64,000 nucleotides of DNA from Psychrobacillus psychrodurans. Lineage in GTDB: Bacteria; Bacillota; Bacilli; Bacillales_A; Planococcaceae. The stretch is taken from positions 17,973 to 81,972 of the forward strand of contig FOUN01000014.1 of the NCBI GenBank assembly GCA_900114885.1, given 5' to 3'. A model generated the notes under the pieces. It did no database searches and had not been told where the DNA came from. It was given only the letters and a program-made list of their open reading frames with translations. Of the stretch, positions 17,521-26,231 are shown in pieces (position 1 is the first letter of the stretch; every line of letters starts with the position of its first letter). A program made the position numbers and the translations under genes.

Positions 17521-17562
17521 AAACACCTTGAGACGGTTAGTAAATCTTTTCAAGGTGTTTTA
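17521..17562. terminator. Bidirectional terminator between convergent genes
   Basis: AAACACCTTGA pairs with TCAAGGTGTTT around an 18-base loop, with a T-tract on both strands. It ends the Mef-like gene and the convergent Crp/Fnr gene. Confidence 0.85.
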
Positions 17563-17572
17563 ATGATGGATA

Positions 17573-18238
17573 TTATTTAATTTCGTCGGCTAATGCTTGA
17601 AGCTTTTCTTTACTTTTTATTTTGTAGCCCATTTTTGTTTTTTCTATAATTCCTGCGTCGGCTAATTGGGCGAATGTATGAAGTAAATGGCGGTATGATA
17701 CACCAAAATAATCGCTAATTTCCGTATGCTTTTCCTTATAGATGTCGTGGTGTGAGGACAAAAGTATAAATTCTGCTAGTTTGTTTTCAAGTGGATATGC
17801 TTGATGTTTAGTATATTTGGCAGAGTGTACCGTTGATTTATTGCTCAAAAATATACATAAATACTTTAGGAAGTGTGCATCTGCTAATAACTTTTCTTTA
17901 CATTTTTCTATAGCAATACCAATACAAATGGACCTTGAGCTAGTTTGAATGCTTTTGGAATATTTTTCTTCATTTAACAGTTCAATTTCTCCCATAAATA
18001 TAGGTGGAGTTAAAAAGTTTATCAACGAGACCTTTCCGTTTTTGTGGGTTACATAGAGTTTTGCTTTGCCTTCCACCATATAAAAGAGATATTCAGGTTC
18101 TGCTCCTTCTTGAATGATAAAATCACCTTTATCGAATTCAAAAACTTCTATGTAGGGAGAAATATCAAAGGAGAAAAATGATTGAATGGTATTGTGTTCA
18201 ATATAATATAATTGCTGTTGTCCTTCTATTCTTTTCAA
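17573..18238 (-). CDS. Crp/Fnr-family transcription regulator (YeiL-like)
   Basis: A 221-residue regulator. A cyclic-nucleotide-binding-like beta barrel covers about residues 15-130 (with F-x-x-G-D-F-I-I-Q-E-G-x-x-x-x-Y-L-F-Y and M-G-E-I-E-L-L), then comes a long dimer helix and a C-terminal winged helix with I-S-D-Y-F-G-V-S-Y-R-H-L as recognition helix. It lacks the clustered N-terminal cysteines of oxygen-sensing Fnr. It is divergent from an MFS permease gene 98 bases away and probably controls it. The effector is not known. Confidence 0.88.
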   Translation of the reverse strand: MKRIEGQQQLYYIEHNTIQSFFSFDISPYIEVFEFDKGDFIIQEGAEPEYLFYMVEGKAKLYVTHKNGKVSLINFLTPPIFMGEIELLNEEKYSKSIQTSSRSICIGIAIEKCKEKLLADAHFLKYLCIFLSNKSTVHSAKYTKHQAYPLENKLAEFILLSSHHDIYKEKHTEISDYFGVSYRHLLHTFAQLADAGIIEKTKMGYKIKSKEKLQALADEIK

Positions 18239-18336
18239 AATTACTCATCCTCCTTTGATAAATAATATGAGATATCTCCTATTATTATAATTTGACTCAT
18301 GCTATCATTCAATCTAGCAATTGGAGGGATCAGAAG

Positions 18337-19491
18337 ATGATAAATAATCAACGATGGCTTTCACAGAGCTTCTTTGTCTTCTTTTTTACATGGGGAATCT
18401 TTTTACCATACTGGACTGGCTGGTTAGTGCAAGCTAAGAATTTAACTGTAGCTGATGCAAGTATGATTATGGCATTTGGATTAGTAGCACGTGCGGTAGC
18501 GACAATGTTTGTATTTCCACTTATGTCAAAATATATGAGCAATAAAAAAATAATTATTACTTTTACTATGTTAGCCTTATGTGCAGCTGTTTTCTATATA
18601 CCAGCTACTTCTAGAGTTTCTTTATTACTAATCACGATATTATTTAGTTTAGTGTATCCGACATTGATGCCAGCAATCGAAAGTGGAGCTTCATCACTTG
18701 TCCAACAAGGAAAGGTACATTACGGTAAAAGTCGTTCTTATGGATCGATTGGGTTTGTTATTGCGGTTCTTATAATAAGTATGTTAACGGGCTTTTGGGG
18801 AGAGCAGGCGATTCTATGGAGTATGATTATAGGCTTAATATTACTATTGATCAAACAGTTCATGCCGACTCCAGGACCATTGCTTACAAAGCCCTCTATA
18901 GAAGATAGAAGGCAAAAACTATCTATGAAGGAATTGTGGAAAGTAAAAACATTTCCGGTTGTTCTCATTGTAGTATTTTTACTTCAAGGTGCGCACGCGG
19001 CTTACTATAATTATGGATATATATATTTGCAGGAGTTAGATGTTAATGCTTTCTATATTGGTATGATTATTAATATAGCAGTTATTTTTGAGATTTTGTA
19101 TTTCATGAAGGCAGATAACTTTTTGACTAAATGGCGTCCATCCTCCTTATTTTTATTGGCGGGAGCTGGGTCTACACTTCGTTGGGTATTAATCTTTTTA
19201 TTTCCTAATGTAGGTATATTTATTATTTCACAAGCGTTGCATGCCTTGTCTTTCGGGATGGCTCATATTGCTTTTATTCGTTATTTAACGATTTCTTTGC
19301 CAAAAGAGCAAATTCCAAATGCACAGGGTATATATTCGGGATTGGCATTAAGCTTAAGCACAGCAATATTAACTTTTGTTGGGGGCTATCTATATGAAAT
19401 TCAGCCAGGATTAGCTTTTCTTGGGATGATTATTTGTACTGTTCCAGCAATTATTCTTATACTAATATCACGTAAAAATTTAAGATATTAA
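18337..19491 (+). CDS. MFS permease (HcaT/phenylpropionate-type)
   Basis: A 384-residue permease of the MFS_1-like/HcaT branch: twelve hydrophobic segments, the early F-F-T-W-G-I-F-L-P-Y-W motif, S-x-S-Y-G-S-I-G-F near residue 148 and G-A-H-A-A-Y-Y-N-Y near 220. The start is ATG 18337 behind GGAGG; the frame is open back to 18292 but without a ribosome site. It is transcribed divergently from the Crp/Fnr regulator. It would import an aromatic acid, sugar or nucleoside, and the sequence does not tell which. Confidence 0.85.
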   Translation: MINNQRWLSQSFFVFFFTWGIFLPYWTGWLVQAKNLTVADASMIMAFGLVARAVATMFVFPLMSKYMSNKKIIITFTMLALCAAVFYIPATSRVSLLLITILFSLVYPTLMPAIESGASSLVQQGKVHYGKSRSYGSIGFVIAVLIISMLTGFWGEQAILWSMIIGLILLLIKQFMPTPGPLLTKPSIEDRRQKLSMKELWKVKTFPVVLIVVFLLQGAHAAYYNYGYIYLQELDVNAFYIGMIINIAVIFEILYFMKADNFLTKWRPSSLFLLAGAGSTLRWVLIFLFPNVGIFIISQALHALSFGMAHIAFIRYLTISLPKEQIPNAQGIYSGLALSLSTAILTFVGGYLYEIQPGLAFLGMIICTVPAIILILISRKNLRY

Positions 19492-19620
19492 GCGTAATGA
19501 ATTGTGAAAAGTTCGTGACAATCATGGAATAATTATTCGCTTCGAATTCAAAATAATTGAAAGTAGCATAATATATCTGTTATCATAACCAATGTAATAA
19601 CAACATTGGAGGAATTAATC

Positions 19621-20253
19621 GTGAATATTTTAGTAGTTAAAGCAAATAACCGTCCTTCTGCAGAAGGTATTTCTAGCAGAATGTATGATACATTTATGGG
19701 AAATTTAGAAGGTGCAAACGTAACAACTTATGATGTGTTTGCAGAAGACATGCCTTTTATCGGACAAGATCTTTTTAATGCATTTGGTAAATTATCAGAG
19801 GGTTTAGAGTTAACAGATTTAGAAGCTCGTTTAATCGCTGCTAAACAAAAAGCAATGGACGCGGTAACTGCTGCTGACGTAGTAGTATTTGCATTCCCGT
19901 TATGGAATTTAACAATTCCAGCACCGTTGCAAGTGTTTATCGACTATATTTATCAAGCTGGCTTCTCTTTCAAATATGACGAGAATGGTCAAGCAGTTCA
20001 ATTATTGACTGACAAAAAAGCAGTTATCTTAAATGCTCGTGGCGGTATTTATTCTTCACCAGAAGCAGCACCAATGGAAATGGCGGTAAACTACATGAAA
20101 AATGTATTAGGTGGCGTTTTTGGTATGCAAATCGTGGATGAAGTAGTAATCGAAGGGCATAATGCTATGCCCGCACAAGCAGATGCAATCGTAGCAGAAG
20201 GCTTAGAAAAAGTTAAAGCCGCTGCTGCCAAACTATCTAAACAACTAGTATAA
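19621..20253 (+). CDS. azoR: FMN-dependent NADH:quinone oxidoreductase / azoreductase
   Basis: A 210-residue flavodoxin-like enzyme. Features are the N-terminal V-V-K-A-N-x-R-P loop, the F-P-L-W-N-L-T-I-P-A-P-L-Q-V-F-I-D-Y-I flavin-binding segment near residue 95 and N-A-R-G-G-x-Y near 135, at the standard AzoR length. It reduces quinones and azo compounds by two electrons, which detoxifies electrophiles. The GTG 19621 start follows GGAGG. It is monocistronic with a strong terminator. The 130 bases upstream may hold a redox-responsive operator, but I could not identify one. Confidence 0.93.
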   Translation: MNILVVKANNRPSAEGISSRMYDTFMGNLEGANVTTYDVFAEDMPFIGQDLFNAFGKLSEGLELTDLEARLIAAKQKAMDAVTAADVVVFAFPLWNLTIPAPLQVFIDYIYQAGFSFKYDENGQAVQLLTDKKAVILNARGGIYSSPEAAPMEMAVNYMKNVLGGVFGMQIVDEVVIEGHNAMPAQADAIVAEGLEKVKAAAAKLSKQLV

Positions 20254-20265
20254 CTATTATTAATA

Positions 20266-20311
20266 GACGTTCATGGAGTCTTTTACGAGACTTTATGAAC
20301 GTTTTTTTTTT
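20266..20311 (+). terminator. Rho-independent terminator
   Basis: The long stem ACGTTCAT-GAGTCT / AGACTT-ATGAACGT is followed by nine Ts after the azoreductase gene. Confidence 0.9.
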
Positions 20312-20405
20312 GCCCTAAGAATCTAGCTACTCTATGTTACGTTTATATTATTTGAATCAAGGGAATCACTTTGTTAAACAATACATAAAGGAGAGGTTAG
20401 TTTTT

Positions 20406-22013
20406 ATGGGAAAAACAGTTGCTGAAGTAATATTGGATCAGTTGTCTTACTATGGAGTTAAGCGTATTTATGGTGTCACGGGAGATACAATCATTGGATT
20501 ATTAGATGCATTAGCTAAGCAGGATAAGATTCAATTTATTGCAGTGAAACATGAATCAGTTGCAGCCTTTATGGCTTCTGCAGAGGCAAAGCTGACAGGA
20601 AAGCTTGCTGTTTGTACATCAACAATGGGACCGGGAGCAACAAACCTTCTTAATGGCTTAGGGGATGCCTATGCAGATAAGGCCCCAGTACTAGCGTTAA
20701 CAGGTCAAGCGCCTTTAAATAAAATTGGAACCGACTTCCAACAATATGTAGATCAGCAAGAACTCTTCAAACCATTTGCTACTTATTCGGCTAATTTAGC
20801 AAGTGAAGATGCAATTGTAGAATTACTACAAAAAGCTACTCAAATTTCTTTGCAACAACGAGCGGTTACTCATTTGTCTATACCTAAGGATTTATTTGAA
20901 AAAGAAACGCAGGTGGAGGCTCGACCACTTCCAAAAGTAATTGAGGGAGCAGAGACATTCCAAAGTGAGGATTTGACAGAAGTGGCATCCCTGATGAAAA
21001 CGGCAAAGTCCCCAATGATTTTAGCTGGCGCAGGTGCTTGGAAAGCCAATGAGGCAGTAATTAGCTTATCCAAGTTATGGGGAGCAGGCATTATTACAAG
21101 CTTCGGTGGGAAAGGACTTTTTGAGGAAACAACTCCGTATCTTCTCCAAGGAATTGGTGAAGGAGGAAATCCTCATGCCTCAGAAGCTTTTAAAGAGGCA
21201 GATGTTGTACTTCTTGCAGGTGTCTCCTGGTGGCCAGAAGGCTATGTTCCAGAGAAAGCTAGGATTATTCAGATTGATACACATATAGAAAGTGCTTCAA
21301 GTGGTATTCCTGTAGAAATAGCTATTAAAGGTAAAACAGAGCAAGTTATTCCACTTCTTCAAAAAGCTATTACTGGATATGAACCGAATACCGAATGGCT
21401 TAATCGTATCGAACAAATAAAAACAAAATGGGCAAATGAAAACGAACAAGAAGGGGAAATCACCGACTATCCTCTACATCCTTCGCGTATTGTTCGAGCT
21501 ATAGAGCGGTCAGTTGCAGAAGACGCCATACTAACAATAGACACTGGAGATGTGACAGTCTGGATGAATCGTAATTTCCGCCAAAGCAAGCAAACTATCC
21601 TGTTTTCTGGTTATTGGCGTTCAATGGGCTTTGGATTACCTGCAGCAATCGCAGCGAAAATGGAGAAGCCAGATAAACAGGTCGTTGCTATCGTAGGAGA
21701 CGGTGGTCTCGAAATGACACTTGCAGACTTGTTAACGGCGACGCGTTACAACTTAGATATTACAGTTATTGTGTTTAATAATGGTGCTTTGCAGATGGAA
21801 AGCGATAAAATACAAGCAGCAGGATTAAAGGAAGAAGGGACCGACCTAACGAATCCTGACTTTGTAAAAGTAGCAGAAGCTTGCAGTTGGACAGCTTTTG
21901 GAGTCAAAGAAGAGGGAGAGTTAGAATCTGCTATCCAGAACGCAATTAGAACAGCAGGACCAAGTTTAGTGAATGTATTAACTGCGCAAGCATTCTTTCC
22001 GGAAACGGAATAA
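20406..22013 (+). CDS. Thiamine-diphosphate-dependent enzyme, pyruvate oxidase-like
   Basis: A 535-residue ThDP enzyme with the three-domain POX/acetolactate-synthase layout. The catalytic glutamate lies in V-K-H-E-S-V-A-A-F near residue 48, S-T-M-G-P-G-A-T-N follows, and the ThDP-Mg motif is G-D-G-G-L-E-M ... F-N-N-G near 437-464. The start is ATG 20406 after AAAGGAGAGG. It is probably a pyruvate:quinone or pyruvate oxidase (YdaP/SpxB group), but it is shorter than YdaP or E. coli PoxB and seems to lack the C-terminal membrane-binding tail of PoxB. Acetolactate synthase or another decarboxylase is an alternative. Confidence 0.88.
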   Translation: MGKTVAEVILDQLSYYGVKRIYGVTGDTIIGLLDALAKQDKIQFIAVKHESVAAFMASAEAKLTGKLAVCTSTMGPGATNLLNGLGDAYADKAPVLALTGQAPLNKIGTDFQQYVDQQELFKPFATYSANLASEDAIVELLQKATQISLQQRAVTHLSIPKDLFEKETQVEARPLPKVIEGAETFQSEDLTEVASLMKTAKSPMILAGAGAWKANEAVISLSKLWGAGIITSFGGKGLFEETTPYLLQGIGEGGNPHASEAFKEADVVLLAGVSWWPEGYVPEKARIIQIDTHIESASSGIPVEIAIKGKTEQVIPLLQKAITGYEPNTEWLNRIEQIKTKWANENEQEGEITDYPLHPSRIVRAIERSVAEDAILTIDTGDVTVWMNRNFRQSKQTILFSGYWRSMGFGLPAAIAAKMEKPDKQVVAIVGDGGLEMTLADLLTATRYNLDITVIVFNNGALQMESDKIQAAGLKEEGTDLTNPDFVKVAEACSWTAFGVKEEGELESAIQNAIRTAGPSLVNVLTAQAFFPETE

Positions 22014-22067
22014 AAAGTATTGGATTAGATTGATATGCATACAGATTAATAAATATTTTCCATATAA

Positions 22068-22108
22068 AAAGCGATATCTCCATTAAACATTTAATGGAGA
22101 TATCGCTT
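22068..22108. terminator. Perfect 19-20 bp hairpin
   Basis: AAAGCGATATCTCCATTAAA pairs along its whole length with its complement around a tiny loop, downstream of the ThDP enzyme gene. The Ts at the end are few, so it is a terminator or an RNA-stabilising structure. Confidence 0.7.
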
Positions 22109-22260
22109 TATCCCTCGAGTTACTTTAGGTTTTCGGGCCACGCGATGCGGGTCAGTCGATGTGACACTAAGTCACGAATTTAGACTGACTTACCCTCTGT
22201 AAGGTACGCCTTTAACTGAACCTTTCCATTGTATATCGATCGGTACTTCTAATTTTTGAA

Positions 22261-22410
22261 TTAAAACATTGGAAATACATATGAGATTAAGAACCAAAGG
22301 ACACCAAAGAATATTATTAAGTATGCGGCATATTTGATGAAAGTGGCACCAACCATTCCAGAATCTGTTCTTTCTTCGCGGCGCACTTCTACGCGTTTCT
22401 CTTCTTCCAT
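22261..22410 (-). CDS. 49-residue membrane protein, unknown function
   Basis: Reading the minus strand from ATG 22410 gives 49 codons to a TAA at 22261. The protein has a highly charged N terminus (M-E-E-E-K-R-V-E-V-R-R-E-E-R) followed by one membrane helix rich in F, I, L and Y (residues about 22-47). GGAG lies nine bases before the ATG. The sharp split between a charged head and a single hydrophobic helix, together with the ribosome site, supports a real gene. I do not recognise the family. Confidence 0.65.
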   Translation of the reverse strand: MEEEKRVEVRREERTDSGMVGATFIKYAAYLIIFFGVLWFLISYVFPMF

Positions 22411-22566
22411 TTTAGTTCACTCCTGCCGTTATAGTCTTATAGTTTAGGTACCCATAGGAAGAATATAGTAAACATCTAGACACCTACTAGGGCCAGTAAG
22501 TGGTTGAATGGAGGCAAGCAATGCATTAGAATGGAGATTAATAGTGAATGGAGGAATAATAATATT

Positions 22567-22908
22567 ATGGAAGCTTTACCAAATTGTCCGAAATGTAATT
22601 CAGAGTATACATATGAAGATGGAAGTAACTTTGTTTGTCCGGAATGTGCACACGAATGGTCGCAACAGTCAGTAGGCGATAGTAATGAGGAACAACAAAT
22701 TGTAAAAGACTCTAATGGAAATGTCTTAAATGACGGGGATGCAGTAACGGTTATTAAAGACTTAAAGGTAAAGGGTAGTTCCTCTACATTGAAACAAGGT
22801 ACGAAGGTAAAAAGTATCCGCTTAGTAGAAGGAGATCATAACATCGACTGTAAAATTGATGGGTTCGGTGCGATGAAACTAAAATCGGAATTTGTGAAAA
22901 AGATATAA
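22567..22908 (+). CDS. PhnA/YjdM-family zinc-ribbon protein
   Basis: A 113-residue protein. The N-terminal zinc ribbon has C-P-K-C (with Y-T-Y-E-D-G) and C-P-E-C-A-H-E-W, and the C-terminal PhnA domain shows [23 protein letters not shown]. Length and motifs fit E. coli YjdM/PhnA, whose role remains unclear despite the phosphonate name. The start is ATG 22567 with GGAGG 12 bases before. An in-frame extension to 22504 is open but unlike the family. Confidence 0.93.
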   Translation: MEALPNCPKCNSEYTYEDGSNFVCPECAHEWSQQSVGDSNEEQQIVKDSNGNVLNDGDAVTVIKDLKVKGSSSTLKQGTKVKSIRLVEGDHNIDCKIDGFGAMKLKSEFVKKI

Positions 22909-22931
22909 CTAAAGAATTGAGGGTGTAATAT

Positions 22932-23237
22932 ATGATTAAAACGACACTTGGACAATTAAGGATTGCCGGCATTTTAGATGGTATTTCCCTAGTAATCCTC
23001 CTATTTATAGCGATGCCATTAAAGTATTGGATGGATATACCAATGGCGGTTACAATAGCTGGCTCAGTACATGGTTTTATCTTTGTGTCGTATGTGCTTG
23101 TTATTTTATATGCACAAATTCGATTAAGATGGAATATTATTTGGTCTATGTTAGCTTTGGCAGTAGCATTTATTCCTTTTGGAAACTTTTTTTATGACTG
23201 GCAATTAAAAAAGATGGAAACGCGGTTCCAAAACTAA
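22932..23237 (+). CDS. DUF3817 small membrane protein (YdzA-like)
   Basis: A 101-residue protein with three hydrophobic segments and the DUF3817 pattern L-R-x-A-G-x-L-D-G-I-S near the start, H-G-F-I-F-V-x-Y in the middle and A-F-I-P-F-G-x-F-x-x-D near the end. It follows the PhnA-like gene by 23 bases and is probably cotranscribed with it. It is an integral membrane protein of unknown role that often occurs alone in Bacillus genomes. Confidence 0.88.
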   Translation: MIKTTLGQLRIAGILDGISLVILLFIAMPLKYWMDIPMAVTIAGSVHGFIFVSYVLVILYAQIRLRWNIIWSMLALAVAFIPFGNFFYDWQLKKMETRFQN

Positions 23238-23329
23238 AAATATTCATGTCTGTAAGTCAAGAGATTCTAGTATTTTGAAGAATAAAATCTATCTAATAAT
23301 CCTGCTGAACTACATTATAGAAGGGTGCT

Positions 23330-23460
23330 TTCCACAGGGTAAGCGGTGAGCCTACAAATCACTGTGAAAGTCTTACTACGGAACGAAAGATAAGAGCGCA
23401 ACTCCGTGTGGCAACGGCTGCGACTTACATCTTGTTGGTCAGCGCTGTACCCTTCTCATG
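23330..23460. repeat. Palindromic intergenic repeat, copy A
   Basis: A more GC-rich non-coding block in the 330-base gap after the DUF3817 gene. It contains GCGCAACTCCGTGTGGCAAC and CTTGTTGGTCAGCGC, which resemble GCAACGTCGTGTGG and GACGTTGGTCGCT in the block at 50800-50930. I see no ORF or terminator that explains it. Confidence 0.5.
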
Positions 23461-23567
23461 CCAACTTCAGATAACAAATTGAATAATTAAATGTACTAAG
23501 AGAAGTATTTCTTGGCTCATTTTCTACCTATCTCTTCTACTAAAGAACAAGTTAATTGAATAACACT

Positions 23568-24020
23568 TTAGTTTTTGAACTCCATAAAGTGACTTGAATT
23601 TAGATAAAGTTTTCCTTTTGAGAATCCAATAGATGAATAAAATTCATCAGCCTGTTCGGAATCAGTGTGAAGCACCAAAATTTTATAATAACCTTTTGCT
23701 TCGTCAATTATCCTTTTTAACAATAGACTCCCTATACCAATTCTCCTATACTCTTTGCTGACATAAAATCTTCTCAGTCTGCCAATATGTGGTTCATTAG
23801 AAAATGGGTCTTTATTTAATCCACCAATAGCAACAAGTATATCTTCTTCGTTAAATACACCAAATAAACCTTCTCCAAAATGGTTAAAAGTATTCCTACC
23901 ATTTTTATAATCTATTATTAATCTTTCTACAAAACGAAAGCCTTCACCTTTGCTTTGATTTACTAAACTATCCAAATCAACATTCAATAGATTATATATA
24001 TGTTTTACCTCATATTTCAT
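23568..24020 (-). CDS. GNAT family N-acetyltransferase
   Basis: A protein of about 150 residues with acetyl-CoA motif A R-R-F-Y-V-S-K-E-Y-R-R-I-G-I-G-S-L-L-L-K-R and a C-terminal E-Q-A-D-E-F-Y-S-S-I-G-F. The start is ATG 24020 with GAGG upstream; the in-frame GTG 24032 lies inside the ribosome site. It sits 34 bases downstream of another GNAT gene on the same strand, so the two may form an operon. The substrate is unknown. Confidence 0.87.
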   Translation of the reverse strand: MKYEVKHIYNLLNVDLDSLVNQSKGEGFRFVERLIIDYKNGRNTFNHFGEGLFGVFNEEDILVAIGGLNKDPFSNEPHIGRLRRFYVSKEYRRIGIGSLLLKRIIDEAKGYYKILVLHTDSEQADEFYSSIGFSKGKLYLNSSHFMEFKN

Positions 24021-24054
24021 ATAATTCCTCACTAATAGCGCAATTCCTGTTCAA

Positions 24055-24654
24055 CTATTTTGTTCTCATGCTTTTTTCTATTATCAGCTGTTTTACTTTT
24101 ACCCAATCATCATCGGTAATTGAGTATATAACTGCATTTCTAATATATCCGTTTTCAAGAATTCTTTCTTTCCTTAAGATACCTTCTTTAGTAGCTCCTA
24201 AGCGTTTGATAGCTTTTTGAGAACGGATATTTCTCTCATCTGTCTTAAATTGTACTCTTATCATCTTTAATTCCTCGAAACAATATTTGAGTAGTAGGTA
24301 CTTACACTCCAAATTGACAAAAGTCCCTAAAAAGTTACCTGCATACCAAGTTGCTCCTATTTCACATGACTTCTGACTTAGGTTGATATCATAAATACTT
24401 GTACTTCCTATAATTTCATTTGTTTCTTTTAAAACAACCACAAACGGTAATGCTGTCATTTGATTGCGAAGTAGAATTTTTTTTGACACATGTTTTTCCA
24501 TTTCAGTTTCCGAATTAATTGCACCAAACATATAAGTCCAAACTTCAGGGTAGCTAATAGAAAATAAATATTTTGCATTCTCTTGTTGTAAAGGCCTGAG
24601 TATGATGCTTTCACTCTCTAAGACAGGTGGTTCAGCAAACAATAACTGACTCAA
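24055..24654 (-). CDS. RimJ/RimL-type GNAT N-acetyltransferase
   Basis: An acetyltransferase of about 199 residues of the RimJ/RimL group: S-I-I-L-R-P-L at the start, I-G-S-T-S-I-Y-D in the core, and K-T-D-E-R-N-I-R-S-Q-K-A-I-K-R-L-G-A near residue 155. The start is set at TTG 24654, because AAGGAGG lies seven bases upstream; the ATG codons at 24687 and 24672 precede or overlap that site. It could modify a protein N terminus, a peptide or a small amine. It is upstream of a second GNAT gene on the same strand. Confidence 0.87.
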   Translation of the reverse strand: MSQLLFAEPPVLESESIILRPLQQENAKYLFSISYPEVWTYMFGAINSETEMEKHVSKKILLRNQMTALPFVVVLKETNEIIGSTSIYDINLSQKSCEIGATWYAGNFLGTFVNLECKYLLLKYCFEELKMIRVQFKTDERNIRSQKAIKRLGATKEGILRKERILENGYIRNAVIYSITDDDWVKVKQLIIEKSMRTK

Positions 24655-24909
24655 ATAGGTTCCCTCCTTCATAGAACATAATTTCACTAAAATAGTCTCC
24701 TTTATACTTTTATTTCAACAAATGTTATAACGATTCCTTCTTCAAAAAGGCACCTTATTTCATGAATCGTGTAAAAGTAAGTGAAACACGGTTATAACAA
24801 TAATATGATTAAAATATCAATTAGGATTTTGAACTGCTGCTAGTTTTTATTGTGTTACAAAACTACGTTAAATTTTTCAATTAATATGCTAGATAGTTAG
24901 TTGTATTGA

Positions 24910-25023
24910 TCATCGGATTATTTGTATATTGTTGAGGCAAAAGTTCATGGAGTTCATGCAATATGTCCAGATGATCATGTACTACTGAAAAGAGTTAGAC
25001 TAACTAAAATTTTGGGTAAGTAA
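24910..25023 (+). pseudogene. Possible gene remnant (C-terminal fragment)
   Basis: An open stretch of about 37 codons without its own start ends in TAA at 25021. It reads like a protein end, with Y-L-Y-I-V-E-A-K-V-H-G-V-H-A-I-C-P and a basic tail. No ribosome site precedes it. The surrounding 24655-25105 gap holds no other gene that I can see. It may be a decayed gene or chance. Confidence 0.25.
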
Positions 25024-25105
25024 AAAAGCCCCATTAAAATAGAGCTCTCTCTTCTCATCACACTTATTAAGGAGTTAAAAACTTAAACAGCTAAATAAAT
25101 GGAAG

Positions 25106-25444
25106 TTAATTATTGCTGTTTTTTTCTCCCCATTCACATAACTGTTCCAAAACAGGTAATAGAGTAGTTGCTTTATGTGTGAGACTGTACTCAACTTTAG
25201 GAGGGATTTGAGGATACTCCTTCCGTAAAACCATCCCGTCTGCTTCCAACTCTTTAAGTTGTGAACTTAACGTTTTAAAGGTAATAGCTCCTATTATTCT
25301 TTTCATTTCATTAAAACGAACAGGTTGTTTTTCTGCTAGTAGGTAGAGGATGAGCATTTTCCATTTACCACCAATCACTGATAATGTATATCCAAAAGGC
25401 GTTTCCTGGATATTCCCCTTTTCTTTATAATCAGCCATACTCAT
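25106..25444 (-). CDS. HxlR-family transcription regulator
   Basis: A 112-residue winged-helix protein: T-P-F-G-Y-T-L-S-V-I-G-G-K-W-K, R-F-N-E-M-K-R, F-K-T-L-S-S-Q-L-K-E-L-E and P-P-K-V-E-Y-S-L-T. The start is ATG 25444 with AAAGGA about ten bases before. It lacks the N-terminal redox cysteine position of YodB, since Phe-Gly-Tyr stands there. It is divergent from the RidA-like gene with a gap of about 105 bases and likely regulates it. Confidence 0.92.
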   Translation of the reverse strand: MSMADYKEKGNIQETPFGYTLSVIGGKWKMLILYLLAEKQPVRFNEMKRIIGAITFKTLSSQLKELEADGMVLRKEYPQIPPKVEYSLTHKATTLLPVLEQLCEWGEKNSNN

Positions 25445-25551
25445 GTTGACACTATCCTTTCTGACAGTAGCTACCAAAAATGTGCGTACTATTTATTTGT
25501 TTCTGTTCATTCTATACTTAATTTACTTTAAAATAAAGGAGAGAAAAAGTA

Positions 25552-25935
25552 ATGGCTAATGTTAAAACCTACAACCACAATCTTTGGGATCATGGAATTA
25601 CCCAAGGATACAGCGTCAACGACACTATTTACATTTCAGGACAATTTTCCCACAATCAGGAGGGGGTGTTCGTAGGCGAAGGTGACATAGAAGCACAGGC
25701 ACGACAAACCCTTGAAAATCTCGACCGTGTACTGGAGGGATTTGGTGTAACGAAGTCAAACATTGCATATGTTGAACTCTATCTAACAAATCCTCAAGAG
25801 CATTTCGAGCAAGTCATTGGACTGTTTAAGGAATATATAGGAGAGCATCGTCCAGCCGGCAGCTGTATCGGCGTGACTTACTTGGCGTTCCCAGAGCAAC
25901 TGATTGAGGTAAGAGCTGTCGCGCACACCGATTAA
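25552..25935 (+). CDS. RidA/YjgF/YER057c-family protein
   Basis: A 127-residue member of the RidA superfamily, whose members hydrolyse reactive enamine/imine intermediates or serve in related degradation pathways. It shows I-Y-I-S-G-Q-F near residue 28, E-A-Q-A-R-Q-T-L-E-N-L and a C-terminal L-x-x-P-E-x-L-I-E-V-R-A-V-A. The catalytic arginine of archetypal RidA (in R-A/P-x-R-x-x-V) seems replaced by the R-P-A-G-S-C-I-G-V context, so it may belong to a non-deaminase subfamily. It is divergent from an HxlR regulator gene. Confidence 0.9.
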   Translation: MANVKTYNHNLWDHGITQGYSVNDTIYISGQFSHNQEGVFVGEGDIEAQARQTLENLDRVLEGFGVTKSNIAYVELYLTNPQEHFEQVIGLFKEYIGEHRPAGSCIGVTYLAFPEQLIEVRAVAHTD

Positions 25936-25978
25936 GTAAACTAAATCTTACATTAAAGGTAGCAACTTGATTGAACCG

Positions 25979-26028
25979 AACACCGAATAGTGTACACTTG
26001 TAGAAAAGTGGATCTATTCGGTGTTTTT
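25979..26028 (+). terminator. Terminator-like hairpin
   Basis: AACACCGAATAG pairs with CTATTCGGTGTT, followed by TTT, about 50 bases downstream of the RidA-like gene. The loop is long (about 23 bases). Confidence 0.7.
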
Positions 26029-26231
26029 GTATTTCTATTGTGCTAAGTTATTATTAAAAAATATTTAAACACCGATTATAATCATGGAACAGAACCCTCT
26101 CCCATTTCCAACTAAACTGTGGGCGTTAGTGAAATCAGGATAAGACCCGTAGTCATTTTGTATTTCTAATAAACTAAGCAAAACAGTTATACTTGGTACA
26201 AATATTTTGTTTAGAAAGGATGAGTATAAAA

